Assembly (NCBI GenBank): GCA_910584585.1
Contig: CAJUBP010000056.1
Location: forward strand, 1-26,209
Direction: 5' to 3'
Origin: an uncultured Lachnospiraceae bacterium
Lineage (GTDB): Bacteria; Bacillota; Clostridia; Lachnospirales; Lachnospiraceae
DNA length: 26,209 nucleotides
Position 1 is the stretch's first letter. Every line of letters starts with the position of its first letter. The notes beneath the pieces were generated by a model. It ran no database searches and was not told the DNA's origin. It worked only from the letters and a program-made list of their open reading frames with translations. Shown one piece after another: positions 15,609 through 24,016 of the stretch. Made by a program: the position numbers and the translations under genes.

Positions 15609-16970
15609 CTATATATCCGAACCGCCGCCCGGCAGCCCTGGAAACAATGTTTTCGCAGTTTTTGCCTCACATTCTTCCCAAAGGGCCGCAATCCCATAAA
15701 GGGGTAAATTGATCAGTTTTTCCTGCTCCCGGTAATCTGACATAGAGACCCGGACGCCAAAAGGCAGGCCATACTTTGCCACAAAATTCTTGAGACTCTT
15801 AGCGTTTAAATTTTCTTCTGCCTTCACCTCAACAGGGATAATATTCCCTTCATGCTGCAGGACAAAATCCACCTCTCCGCAAGACTTTTCCGCCGACCAG
15901 TAATAAGACGCTGCCTCAAGCTCTGCCAGCAGCTGCTGACAAACATACTGCTCCGTCAATGCCCCTTTGAATTCCGTAAAAATCGCATTGCCGTTTAACA
16001 GCGTCCTAGCATCCAGATCCGCCATTGCCGCCAGGATTCCCACATCTGCCATATACAGCTTAAAGACGGAAAGTTCCTGATAGGCTTTCAGAGGGACAGC
16101 CCCTTTCTTTATCCGGCTGACTTTATGGCAAAGGCCGCAGTCGCAAAGCCACTGAATCGCCAATTCAAAATCTTTTGCCCGGGCCCCTTCCCGAAGCACG
16201 CTGTAGATAAATTTTTTATTTTCTTTTGCGAGCTGCGAAGGAACTCCATCCCAAACCATCCGAATGCGTGGAATCACTTCTTTCGGCGCATGTTTTGAAA
16301 AATCCTGCTCATAATCTGAAATCAGGCGTTTCTGTATCCTGCGGACATTTTTCAGATTTCCGTCTTTCGCGTAGGCAGCCACAGCGGCCGGCATACCTCC
16401 TACGAAGTAATAATTTTTAAGCAGGTCGACTAGGCGGTCTTTAAAATTCGCTGCCATGGCAAAATCACGCTGAGCTAAAATCTCATAAAGCCCTTCGCTT
16501 TTTACCGCGCATAAAAACTCCGAAAATGACAGTGGATAGAGGTTCATGCTGTCCACTTTCCCCACAGGAAAAGAAGTGCCCGAATGCATGGCAATTCCAA
16601 GAAGGGAACCAGCCGCAAGAATATAGTATGAGCAGCGTTCATCTTCCGCAAAATATTTCAGTGACTGCAAGGCCTGCGGAACCTCCTGCACTTCGTCTAA
16701 AATAATCAGTGTATCGGCAGGATTAATTTCCACATCACTCTCAATGGCCAGACCCTGCAGAATACGTTCCGTATTAAGATCTCCTGAAAAAAGATGCTGC
16801 ATCCGTTTATTCTGGTCAAAATTGATATAGGCGCACTTTTTAAAACGCGTCCTTCCAAACTCTTTCATCAACCATGTCTTGCCCACCTGTCTTGCCCCTC
16901 GGATAATCAAAGGAAGCCGGTCTTTATCCGCTTTCCATTCCTCCAGTCTCTGCATAGCAAAACGCTTCAT
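15609..16970 (-). CDS. DUF4143-type ATPase with PD-(D/E)XK-like C-terminal domain
   Basis: The protein has 453 residues from the ATG at 16970, which has GAGG six bases upstream; an in-frame ATG at 16982 has its SD too close. The N-terminal AAA domain has Walker A GARQVGKT (25-32) and Walker B LIILDEVQ (88-95). The middle and C-terminal part matches DUF4143, with a nuclease-like block GEVDFVLQHEGNIIPVEVKA in the region 380-405. These ATPases occur in many copies in gut anaerobes and have no settled role; they are often found alone in variable regions. Here the gene stands alone with its own promoter (16998-17026). The length is normal and no damage is seen. Confidence 0.88.
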   Translation of the reverse strand: MKRFAMQRLEEWKADKDRLPLIIRGARQVGKTWLMKEFGRTRFKKCAYINFDQNKRMQHLFSGDLNTERILQGLAIESDVEINPADTLIILDEVQEVPQALQSLKYFAEDERCSYYILAAGSLLGIAMHSGTSFPVGKVDSMNLYPLSFSEFLCAVKSEGLYEILAQRDFAMAANFKDRLVDLLKNYYFVGGMPAAVAAYAKDGNLKNVRRIQKRLISDYEQDFSKHAPKEVIPRIRMVWDGVPSQLAKENKKFIYSVLREGARAKDFELAIQWLCDCGLCHKVSRIKKGAVPLKAYQELSVFKLYMADVGILAAMADLDARTLLNGNAIFTEFKGALTEQYVCQQLLAELEAASYYWSAEKSCGEVDFVLQHEGNIIPVEVKAEENLNAKSLKNFVAKYGLPFGVRVSMSDYREQEKLINLPLYGIAALWEECEAKTAKTLFPGLPGGGSDI

Positions 16971-16997
16971 TCTTTTCCTCATCCCCTTTCTCTTTTC

Positions 16998-17026
16998 ATT
17001 TTACTTTTCCATTTACCGTAAGTCAA
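16998..17026 (-). promoter_or_regulatory. Promoter of the DUF4143 ATPase gene
   Basis: On the minus strand TTGACT (17026-17021) and TAAAAT (17003-16998) are spaced by 17 bases, about 30 bases before the start codon. Confidence 0.65.
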
Positions 17027-17154
17027 CCGAAAAAATGTAAGAACAGAACATATTCTCCGCTGAGTTTCTGTGTTTTATACTTGCAAACGAATTCATTTCC
17101 CAAATCGTTTACTACTTCTCTGAAAGAGCAGAGGCCGCCGGCAAATGATTCATC

Positions 17155-17619
17155 TCATTTAAATTGACTTTTCCCTCCAGTTTTATCCAGAAGGTAAATC
17201 TCTCCGATTTTCATATGCTTGTCCAATGCCTTGCACATATCATAAATGGTCAGAAGGGCAACGCTGGCTCCGGTCAATGCCTCCATTTCCACCCCGGTTT
17301 TTCCGGTTACTTTCACGGTGCAGTAACAGTGAATCTCCCTCTTCTCGCTGTCTTTCTCAAATTCTATCCTGCAGTTTGTCAGAGGAAGAATGTGGCACAT
17401 AGGGAGCAGATCCGCCGTCTTCTTTGCCGCCATAATTCCCGCTGTGGCCGCTACGGCAAGGACATCTCCTTTTTTGGCGGTTCCTGTTTCAATTGCCTGG
17501 TAGCCAGCCTGGTTTACGGTAATTTTGCCCGTGGCCCGCGCAGTTCTTACTGTGACGTCCTTGTCTGTGACATCTACCATTACGGCTTTTCCGTTTTCAT
17601 CAAAATGTGTGAGAGACAT
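17155..17619 (-). CDS. moaC: Cyclic pyranopterin monophosphate synthase MoaC
   Basis: The protein has 154 residues, the usual MoaC length. MoaC acts with MoaA, converting the 3',8-cyclo-GTP made by MoaA into cyclic pyranopterin monophosphate, the first stable intermediate of molybdenum cofactor synthesis. The family blocks are all present: the N-terminal MSLTHFDENGKAVMVDV, LPMCHILPLTN (72-82), and KTGVEMEALTGASVALLTIY (107-126) followed by DMCKALDK with the active-site Asp and Lys. It is the last gene of the molybdenum operon, 28 bases after modC, with GAGG before the start. Being separated from moaA by the transporter genes is unusual but still in the same transcript. Confidence 0.97.
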   Translation of the reverse strand: MSLTHFDENGKAVMVDVTDKDVTVRTARATGKITVNQAGYQAIETGTAKKGDVLAVAATAGIMAAKKTADLLPMCHILPLTNCRIEFEKDSEKREIHCYCTVKVTGKTGVEMEALTGASVALLTIYDMCKALDKHMKIGEIYLLDKTGGKSQFK

Positions 17620-17647
17620 ACTTTTTCCTCGCTTTCTGTTTATCAGA

Positions 17648-18814
17648 TTAAAATAGCATGATGTGTTCTTCTTTCAGTTCCAAATAGGCGGGAAAGCCTT
17701 TTTCTGCTATTTGGATGTGTTTCCCTTTTTGCACAAACCAGCAGAGAGACTGTTCCTGAACAGATGCCGGCTCCGATGGGCTGACGGGCCGTTCCTCGTT
17801 GGATTTCTGCTCAGATAGGCCGGCAGGCTGCAGATAATAGTGGTATTCAAAGGGCATTTCCGCCATGCGCTTTATCCGGACTTCCAGACAATTCTCTTTC
17901 CTTTCGCCCCATACTGGGACAAAATCATGGGCGCGGTAGCCGACGGCGGTGATGTCTTTTGGGATTTCTCGTTTCAGGCAAAGGCGGATTCCCCAGCCCG
18001 GCACTTCCAGTCTGTGGTCATCTATCCTCTTGGCGTCCGCAATGTTTTTGCAGCCGGTAAGGCGGGCCGCTTCCCGGTAACGGGGATTGGCAAAGATCTC
18101 CTTCGTAGCGCCGTACACTACGGCATGTCCCTGATCCATCACCAGCAACTCTTCGGAAAAACGATAAATCTCGTCCCGGCTGTGGGAAACCAATACCACC
18201 AGTCCGGGAAAATCCTCCAACAGTTCTTCCAGTTCCCTCTGCATCTGATCTTTCAAAAACACATCCAGCGCAGAAAAAGGCTCGTCTAACAAAATCACTT
18301 CCGGTTCACAGGCCATAATTCTTGCAAGGGCCACTCTCTGCTGCTGCCCTCCTGATAATTCTCCCGGCAGGCGGGCCGCCAGATCAGTAAGCTGAAATTT
18401 CTCCATCATTTCCTGAATTCGCTTTTGCTTTCGGATTTTCTTCCCTTGAAACCTGGTTATGATATTTTCTGCCGGCATATCGGCTGTATCAGCAGATTTG
18501 TCCACGCGCTGCAGTCCGGCCCCAATATTTTCTGCCACGGTCATATGGGGAAACAGGGCGTAATTCTGAAACAGGTAACCGATTCTTCGATCCTGAGGCT
18601 TGACGTTTCGCTTTTGCCTGGAATCAAACAGCAATTTTTCTCCTATCTGAATGCGCCCGGCGTCGGGAGATTCAATCCCAGCCAATAATTTCAGTGTCAG
18701 GCTTTTTCCGCAGCCGGAAGCCCCCAGGATTCCCAGACGGTTTCCCCGGCTTTCCGCTTCCAGGTCCAGTTTAAATTCTCCCAGTGTTTTTTCTATCTGA
18801 AATGAAAATCCCAT
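17648..18814 (-). CDS. modC: Molybdate ABC transporter ATP-binding protein ModC
   Basis: This 388-residue ATPase powers molybdate (or tungstate) uptake with ModA and ModB. Walker A is GASGCGKS (31-38), the Q-loop is LFQNYALFPHMT (81-92), the signature is LSGGQQQR (153-160), Walker B is VILLDEPF (173-180), and the switch His is H211. An insert of about 20 residues (104-125) separates the Q-loop from the helical domain. The C-terminal part (240-388) is longer and less ordered than the molybdate-binding TOBE domain of classical ModC and holds a Ser/Glu-rich stretch (about 335-355), so its regulatory function may differ. It begins 15 bases after modB. The assignment to molybdate rests on the operon. 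Confidence 0.92.
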   Translation of the reverse strand: MGFSFQIEKTLGEFKLDLEAESRGNRLGILGASGCGKSLTLKLLAGIESPDAGRIQIGEKLLFDSRQKRNVKPQDRRIGYLFQNYALFPHMTVAENIGAGLQRVDKSADTADMPAENIITRFQGKKIRKQKRIQEMMEKFQLTDLAARLPGELSGGQQQRVALARIMACEPEVILLDEPFSALDVFLKDQMQRELEELLEDFPGLVVLVSHSRDEIYRFSEELLVMDQGHAVVYGATKEIFANPRYREAARLTGCKNIADAKRIDDHRLEVPGWGIRLCLKREIPKDITAVGYRAHDFVPVWGERKENCLEVRIKRMAEMPFEYHYYLQPAGLSEQKSNEERPVSPSEPASVQEQSLCWFVQKGKHIQIAEKGFPAYLELKEEHIMLF

Positions 18815-18829
18815 GGTCTGTTCCTCTCC

Positions 18830-19534
18830 TTACCAGCGTTTTACCGTTCTGTTCTTTTTCCCCGCTGCCAGATTCATCAGCACAAGAATGAAAAACGCAA
18901 TCAAAACCACAATCATTACCCAGATTCCTGCCGTAAGAAAATCCCCGTCCTGTATCACCATAGCAATTTTCTGAGACACAGTGCCTGTTTTTCCGGGGAT
19001 ATTCCCCGCCAGCATGGATGTGGCTCCATATTCCCCAAGGGCTCTTGCAAAAGTTAACATTGTGCCGGAGGCAATGCCCGGGCCGGCCAAGGGAAGGGCT
19101 ATTCTCCAGAAAATCCTGGTTTCCGACATGCCCAGTGTTCTCCCGGCATAGATTAAATTGATATCAATCTGCTCGAAAGCCGCCCTGGCGTTCCGGTACA
19201 TCAGCGGAAAGGCAATCACTGTGGCGGCAATGACACAGCCTGCCCAGGATTGTACCACCTTAATATCAAAAGTATCGTACAGAAATATTCCCAAAGGCCG
19301 CCTTTTACTGAAAATTAACAGCAGGAAAAATCCCGCCGCTGTCGGGGGAATCACCAGGGGAAGGGTCAGCAGGCTGTCAAGGACAGATTTCTTTCCCGGG
19401 GATGTTTTCATCACTCTGTATGCCGTGTAAATTCCGAGAAAAAAGGAAATAACAGTCGCCGCAATTCCTGTCTTTAAAGATATCAGCAGCGGACTCCAAT
19501 CCAGATTTTTCAAAATTACTTTTACTTCTTCCAT
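18830..19534 (-). CDS. modB: Molybdate ABC transporter permease ModB
   Basis: The protein has 234 residues with five or six hydrophobic segments and an EAA-like loop GRTLGMSETRIFWRIALPLA (131-150) that contacts ModC. The segment TLPLVIPPTAAGFFLLLIF is characteristic of ModB permeases. The ATG at 19534 has GGAGG directly upstream; the frame also contains a GTG at 19546 that would include that site and is not the likely start. The ribosome binding site is the last part of a 37-base direct repeat whose second copy abuts the modA stop. Expression of modB relative to modA could therefore be influenced by this repeat. Confidence 0.95.
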   Translation of the reverse strand: MEEVKVILKNLDWSPLLISLKTGIAATVISFFLGIYTAYRVMKTSPGKKSVLDSLLTLPLVIPPTAAGFFLLLIFSKRRPLGIFLYDTFDIKVVQSWAGCVIAATVIAFPLMYRNARAAFEQIDINLIYAGRTLGMSETRIFWRIALPLAGPGIASGTMLTFARALGEYGATSMLAGNIPGKTGTVSQKIAMVIQDGDFLTAGIWVMIVVLIAFFILVLMNLAAGKKNRTVKRW

Positions 19535-19540
19535 ATAAGC

Positions 19541-19653
19541 CTCCACTATGCTCAGCTTTCTGTCTGGCGGGCCGCATGGCCATCCTGCTATGGAAGCCGT
19601 AGACTTTCATAACACGCTCCACTATGCTCAGCTTTCTGCCCGGCGGGCCGCAT
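19541..19653. repeat. 37-bp direct repeat between modA and modB
   Basis: The stretch beginning CTCCACTATGCTCAGCTTTC is present at 19541-19577 and 19617-19653, with 35 of 37 identical bases and a 76-base period. The first copy ends in the modB ribosome binding site and the second reaches the modA stop codon. Between them lie the core AACACGCTC seen in the 33-bp dispersed repeat and GGCCATCCTGC seen in the 9562-9664 element. The unit is GC-rich (GGCGGGCCGC) and could form a hairpin in the mRNA. Confidence 0.85.
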
Positions 19654-20666
19654 TACAAAATGTTGGTATCAAAATAGTATTTTTCAAATATTTCTTTTGC
19701 CGTATCAGACAGAATAAATGATATAAAATCCCGGGCCGCCTCACTCTGGGCTTCATCCGCTTCCTGATTTATCACCTGGGCAATGGGATAAATGACATTC
19801 CCGGTTAAATCAGAACTGACGGTCTGGAGGATCTCCAAATCATCTTCATATCCGTAAGTATCGGAATAATATACCGTTCCCACTTCACAGGAACCTTCCA
19901 CAACTGCCAAAAGCACTTTGCTCACATTCTCCTGTTCGCTGATTTCCACGCCTCCCAGAGCTTCCTGCACCTGCCTTGTGGTAATGGAGGCGGGGTCTTC
20001 TGTTTTCTCAAGAATTCCCAGATTCATCAATGCCTGGCGGGTGTATCTCCCCGCCGGAACGCTTCCGCCTGCCAACGCAATGCTTGCGGCCTCTCCCAGA
20101 TTCTCAAGGCCCTTCACGGCTGTGCCGCTGCCCTTTCTGGTGACAACCACCACCTGATTATTCACCACATCGTTTCTGGTTCCTTCCGCCACTAACCCGT
20201 CTTTTTCCAATTGATCCATCTGCTTCTGCGCTGCGGAAAAGAAAATATCACATTCATATCCTTCTTCAATTTGAGTAAGCAGCGTGCCGGAACTGTCTGC
20301 ATTGCAGGCAATGGATACCTCTGGGCGTATCTGCTGGTATTCCTTTGCCAGTTCTTCTATTACCTGGTTCAGGCTGGCCGCCAGAAAAATCTGAATCTCA
20401 GTTTCCTCAGGATCTTCTGCAGCGGTTTCTTTGCTTTCAGTTTCTTCAGAATCTTTTTCTGGGGTTTCTTTGCCGCCGGTTCCCTCAGAATCCTCTGCCG
20501 CAGTTTCCTTGCTTCCGGCTTCCTCAGAATTGTTTTCTGAGGTTTCTTTTCCCTGCCCATCCTTTCCGTTCTGATTCCCGCAGGCTGCAACGCCTAAAAT
20601 TGCTAGCGCTGCCAATAACAGCACATATACTTTCTTCTTCCTCAATATTTGTATTCTTTTTTTCAT
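19653..20666 (-). CDS. modA: Molybdate-binding lipoprotein ModA
   Basis: The protein has 337 residues from the ATG at 20666 (GAGG six bases upstream). It has a Lys/Arg-rich start, a hydrophobic segment and the lipobox VAAC with lipidated C29. Residues 32-90 are an acidic linker made of a roughly 13-residue repeat (GSKETAAEDSEGT, GGKETPEKDSEET, ESKETAAEDPEET). The binding domain begins IQIFLAASLNQVIEELAKEY, the standard ModA/WtpA opening, followed by CNADSSGTLLTQIEEGYECDIFFSA. It captures molybdate outside the cell and passes it to ModBC. Choice between molybdate and tungstate cannot be read from the sequence. The flexible linker suggests attachment through a thick wall. Confidence 0.95.
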   Translation of the reverse strand: MKKRIQILRKKKVYVLLLAALAILGVAACGNQNGKDGQGKETSENNSEEAGSKETAAEDSEGTGGKETPEKDSEETESKETAAEDPEETEIQIFLAASLNQVIEELAKEYQQIRPEVSIACNADSSGTLLTQIEEGYECDIFFSAAQKQMDQLEKDGLVAEGTRNDVVNNQVVVVTRKGSGTAVKGLENLGEAASIALAGGSVPAGRYTRQALMNLGILEKTEDPASITTRQVQEALGGVEISEQENVSKVLLAVVEGSCEVGTVYYSDTYGYEDDLEILQTVSSDLTGNVIYPIAQVINQEADEAQSEAARDFISFILSDTAKEIFEKYYFDTNIL

Positions 20667-20777
20667 AGATATCCTCATTTCCTGTTTTAATTATCTGTTT
20701 TCTTCTTGCTATTTTTCTTTTAACACAAGTATCTGTTTTCTGCAGTTCCTTATCATCGTTTGGATTTTGCTTTCCCC

Positions 20778-20887
20778 AATTGTCTCCGCCTTTATTTTCC
20801 TGTGCACTCTCTTTCTGTGCCGTGCAGAATAGAATTGTCTCCGCCTTTATTGTTCGGCGCACTCTCCTTCTGTGCCCCGCAGAATAG
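20778..20887. repeat. 55-bp tandem duplication at the 3' end of the MOSC-MogA gene
   Basis: The segment 20833-20887 includes the last 13 codons, the stop and some flank of the MOSC-MogA gene; 20778-20832 is a second copy matching at 48 of 55 bases. Both begin AATTGTCTCCGCCTTTATT. The outer copy has lost coding meaning. It lengthens the spacer to modA. Confidence 0.85.
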
Positions 20888-21782
20888 AAAGGCCGTGCTC
20901 CAGATGGGGAAGTACATATTCCAGGCTCTCGCGAACGGCCTTGGGACTTCCCGGGAGGTTGACAATCAAGGTTTTCTTCCGAAGGCCGGACACGGCGCGG
21001 CTTAACATGGCCCGCCCGGTAATGGTCAGGGAGTACTGCCGGATGGCCTCCGCAATCCCCATTGCCATCCGGTCGCAGACTGCCTGAGTGGCCTCCGGGG
21101 TAACGTCCCGTTCTGCAAATCCGGTCCCTCCCGTGGTGAGAATCAGATTCACCTGCCGCTGATCCGCCAGCCTGCAAAGCTGTTTCTCCAGAGATTTTCT
21201 GCCGTCTGGAAGCAGCAGTGTTTCTGTCACTTCGTATCCCCGGCACTCCAGCATTTCCTGAATCAGCGGCCCGCTTTTGTCTTCTCGTTCTCCGGCATAC
21301 CCTTTATCGCTCAAGGTAATCACCGCTGCGGTAAAAGGACGGTCGTCTGAAAGGGGCAGCGCCCTTATTTCATCTCCGGGCCGGATGACGCCGCCCTTTA
21401 ATACTCTTGCAAATACCCCTTCCCTGGGCATAATGCAGTCGCCCATCACCTTGTAAATCTCACAATGGCTGTGGCATTCCTTGCCAATCTGGGTAAGCTT
21501 CAACACCGCCTCCCCAATCTGAAAACAGGTTCCCACACTCATTTGAGACAGGTAAAATCCCTCTGTCACCAGGTTTTCTCCAAAGGCCCCGAACGCCACA
21601 TGGGCCCCTTTTTGGCGGAATTCTTCAATCTTTTCCAGAGAAAGCAGGCTGACCTGCCGGTGCCAGTTTCCCGCATGGGCGTCCCCAAGGATTCCGTAAT
21701 TTTCTTTCAGTTCTGCATGATCTGTTTCCGTTTTCTGAGTTCCTTTTTTCTCGCTGACGCAAATTGCAATAATTTTTCCCAT
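20847..21782 (-). CDS. MOSC domain-molybdopterin adenylyltransferase (MogA/MoaB) fusion
   Basis: The start at 21782 (311 aa) has GGAGG in good position and MGKIIAICVSEKKGT fits a MOSC start; the open frame reaches 21866. Residues 1-145 are a MOSC domain (MOCO sulfurase C-terminal type), with AHAGNWHRQVSLLS (35-48), GAFGENLVTEG and the Cys block GKECHSHCEIY (101-110). MOSC domains bind pterin cofactor or carry sulfur. Residues 150-311 are a MogA/MoaB domain: TTGGTGFAERDVTPEAT (216-232) and LIVNLPGSPKAVRESL (272-287), which adenylates molybdopterin ahead of Mo insertion. The fusion is a known type and joins cofactor handling with adenylation in one polypeptide. The gene begins close to or overlapping the end of moaA in the operon. 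Confidence 0.93.
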   Translation of the reverse strand: MGKIIAICVSEKKGTQKTETDHAELKENYGILGDAHAGNWHRQVSLLSLEKIEEFRQKGAHVAFGAFGENLVTEGFYLSQMSVGTCFQIGEAVLKLTQIGKECHSHCEIYKVMGDCIMPREGVFARVLKGGVIRPGDEIRALPLSDDRPFTAAVITLSDKGYAGEREDKSGPLIQEMLECRGYEVTETLLLPDGRKSLEKQLCRLADQRQVNLILTTGGTGFAERDVTPEATQAVCDRMAMGIAEAIRQYSLTITGRAMLSRAVSGLRKKTLIVNLPGSPKAVRESLEYVLPHLEHGLSILRGTEGECAEQ

Positions 21783-21810
21783 ATGATTCTCCTCCAATGC
21801 CTCTGCCTTT

Positions 21811-22824
21811 CTATCCGCCGATCTGAACCATTTGCTTACACTCTGTGATCTGCCCTGCCGATTCAAAATGATGTTCCCGGGGCTTCTGGCTGACTGCCCG
21901 CAAAATCCGCTGCTGCAGAAGCTCTTTGCGGGAAATGCTTCTGTGATTCCCCTGCCCTTTGTTTGCAGCCGCGTCTTTGTTTTCCCGCAGAACTTCCATT
22001 AAATCCACTTCTTCCTCAAAACACAGGCATGGTTTTAATTTTCCCTGTGAAGTCAGGCGCAGCCTGCTGCAATTTTCACAGAATTTTCCATGAAGCGGGC
22101 TGATAAAGCCAACACTTCCCTTTGCCTGGGGAATCCGGTAATAAACGGCGGGGCCGTTTCCATGGACCCTCTCATCTTTTTCAAGCTCCGGGTATATGCT
22201 TTTCAGCCGCAAAAGCAACTCCTGATTGCTGACAGAACGATAATTCTTCCCGTAACCGATGGGCATCATTTCGATAAAACGCACATCCACAGGAAGCAGC
22301 GCTGTGAGTTTAGCCATTTCCAGCCATTCTCCGATGTTTACGTCAGTCTGCAGCACTGTGTTCAATTTGGTGGGAAGGCCTGCCCTGACGGCCTGCTGAA
22401 TTCCCTCTAACACGTCATGCAGTTGATTCCTTCCTGTAATCTGCTGATAAATCCTGGGATCTAACGTATCCAGGCTGATGTTGACGGCGTCCAGCCCATT
22501 TTCTAAAAGGCAGGGCAAATGCTGTTTCAGGGCAACGCCGTTGGTGGTCATGGTCACCTGTTCTATCCCCGGAATCTTTTTCAGCATTCTAATCAGTTCC
22601 GGGCAGCCGGGGCGGACCAGCGGCTCGCCTCCGGTAATTTTCAGTTTGCGGATTCCAAGTTCGGAAGCTGCCCGGCAGATTTCCGTTATTTCCTCATAAG
22701 TCAGAATCTCTTCCATGGGAACCAGGGAAATTCCCTCCGGCATACAGTAGCGGCATCTTAAGTTGCAGCGGTCTGTAATGGAAATACGCATGTAATCTAT
22801 GATTCTTCCATAGCTGTCTTTCAT
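21811..22824 (-). CDS. moaA: GTP 3',8-cyclase MoaA (radical SAM)
   Basis: The protein has 337 residues. MoaA is the radical-SAM enzyme that starts molybdenum cofactor synthesis from GTP. The first [4Fe-4S] cluster is C20-C24-C27 in CNLRCRYC, the SAM-binding ITGGEPL lies at 63-69, and the second cluster is C249, C252, C266 (CENC with 13 residues to the last Cys). The C-terminal Gly-Gly tail (…MVQIGG) that folds into the active site is present. The start at 22824 is preferred, as GAGG lies six bases upstream and MKDSYGR is normal; 22842 is also open. An insertion rich in Asn, Lys and Gln (about 281-305) lies near the C-terminus. The 3' end runs to within 30 bases of the MOSC-MogA start. Confidence 0.97.
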   Translation of the reverse strand: MKDSYGRIIDYMRISITDRCNLRCRYCMPEGISLVPMEEILTYEEITEICRAASELGIRKLKITGGEPLVRPGCPELIRMLKKIPGIEQVTMTTNGVALKQHLPCLLENGLDAVNISLDTLDPRIYQQITGRNQLHDVLEGIQQAVRAGLPTKLNTVLQTDVNIGEWLEMAKLTALLPVDVRFIEMMPIGYGKNYRSVSNQELLLRLKSIYPELEKDERVHGNGPAVYYRIPQAKGSVGFISPLHGKFCENCSRLRLTSQGKLKPCLCFEEEVDLMEVLRENKDAAANKGQGNHRSISRKELLQQRILRAVSQKPREHHFESAGQITECKQMVQIGG

Positions 22825-22921
22825 TTTCAACCTCTTTTCCATAGTATGGATCTTTTTAGAACGAATTGGGAGATCACCCGGATGACAGGAGTATTATTTC
22901 GCCTGTTCTCTAACATGATTT

Positions 22922-23980
22922 TTAGGGAATCGCTTCCAGCAAAACATCAATCATCCCGCCGCAGACCATGCCCTCCTCCTGCGCGTCTTCCCCTGTCATA
23001 TCCACATGGCAACGCCTGCATGTCTCCTTGCCGGAACGGATCATGGAACGGGCAATTCTCACCACTTCTGCTTCCGCGCAGCCGCCTCCGATGGTTCCGA
23101 TGCAGTTTCCGTCCGGCAGGATCAGCATTTTCGTGCCTGTCTTTCTTGGCGCAGAGCCTTTGCGCATGATAATAGTTGCAAGGACGTTGGGTTCCCGGCC
23201 TTCTGCAATCGTAATTCTTTCATTAGGCTCCCGGCTGCCCAAAATTCCCTCCAAAATTTCTTCGGAATAGCCGAAACTTCGCTTTTCCTGATTTTTTACC
23301 TGGATAATCTCCGCCATCACTGCCACTGCAATTTCCTCCGGCGTCTCTGCGCCGATATTCAGCCCGATGGGGGCATAGATGCGGTTCACCGCCTCCGGCT
23401 CTTTGCCCTGGGCCAAAAGAGCTTCTTTTACCAGGGCCGCCCGCCGCCTGCTGCCTATCATTCCAATATAAGCATGCTCTTTTTCCACAATGGTTTCCAG
23501 ACAGACCTGATCGTAACGGTGGCCCCTTGTCACAACCACAAAAAAAGTGTCTTTATCTCCCTTTATGGAAGCAAGCCCCTGGGCAAATGGTTCACAGGTC
23601 ACTTTTTCTGCTCCGGCCTTTCTGGCCCAGTCTGCAAATTTCGGGCGATCCTCCAGCACATGAATCTGAAATCCTGTCATGCGGCCGATCTTTATGATAG
23701 GAAGAGACACATGACCACCGCCGCAGACGACAATCTTTTTGGGTCTGCCTAAAATCTCACAGAACATCCTGATTCCCCCAATGGAAAAAATGCCGGCGTC
23801 CTGGATTTGGGCCAATTCGGGCAGAGCATCCAGGCCCGGAATCCCTTCCTTGGACTGATAAATCACAGAACCGCCGGAAATCAGCAGTTTTTCTCCCAAA
23901 AATTCTTCATCCAGCAAGGTTACCGCCAGATTCCTGTTATTTGGCTCTAATTTTTTGAGCGCTTCGAAAAATTCCAACAT
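22922..23980 (-). CDS. XdhC/CoxI-family molybdenum hydroxylase maturation factor (domains in swapped order)
   Basis: The protein has 352 residues. XdhC-type factors bind molybdenum cofactor and help its sulfuration before insertion into xanthine dehydrogenase and related hydroxylases. Residues 80-225 are the Rossmann-like XdhC_C domain: KKIVVCGGGHVSLPIIKIGR (81-100) and YIGMIGSRRRAALVKEALLA (171-190). Residues 255-352 are the CoxI-type domain: GSAPRKTGTKMLILPDG (275-291), GTIGGGCAEAEV (295-306) and MVCGGMIDVLLE (338-349). In classical XdhC the CoxI domain comes first, so the order here is reversed. Residues 1-78 are not assigned. GAGG precedes the start. It sits in the operon between the MoeA-like gene and moaA, which fits a role late in cofactor assembly. 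The hydroxylase itself is not in the window. Confidence 0.9.
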   Translation of the reverse strand: MLEFFEALKKLEPNNRNLAVTLLDEEFLGEKLLISGGSVIYQSKEGIPGLDALPELAQIQDAGIFSIGGIRMFCEILGRPKKIVVCGGGHVSLPIIKIGRMTGFQIHVLEDRPKFADWARKAGAEKVTCEPFAQGLASIKGDKDTFFVVVTRGHRYDQVCLETIVEKEHAYIGMIGSRRRAALVKEALLAQGKEPEAVNRIYAPIGLNIGAETPEEIAVAVMAEIIQVKNQEKRSFGYSEEILEGILGSREPNERITIAEGREPNVLATIIMRKGSAPRKTGTKMLILPDGNCIGTIGGGCAEAEVVRIARSMIRSGKETCRRCHVDMTGEDAQEEGMVCGGMIDVLLEAIP

Positions 23981-24016
23981 GTTTTTTTCCTCTTTTTAGA
24001 ATAGTTCAATTATTAT

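Noticed and set aside
17100..17154. Terminator after moaC
   Set aside because: Only an imperfect pairing (AAATCATTT with AAACGATTT and a five-base inner stem) without a U-run is visible, too weak to annotate.
19377..19622. 81-residue minus-strand frame across the modA-modB spacer
   Set aside because: It reads the 37-base repeat and then modB in the wrong frame; modB has a proper ribosome binding site and conserved motifs in the other frame.
20524..21246. 240-residue minus-strand frame overlapping modA and the MOSC-MogA gene
   Set aside because: It is a second frame of two well-supported genes, with no domain of its own and very biased composition.
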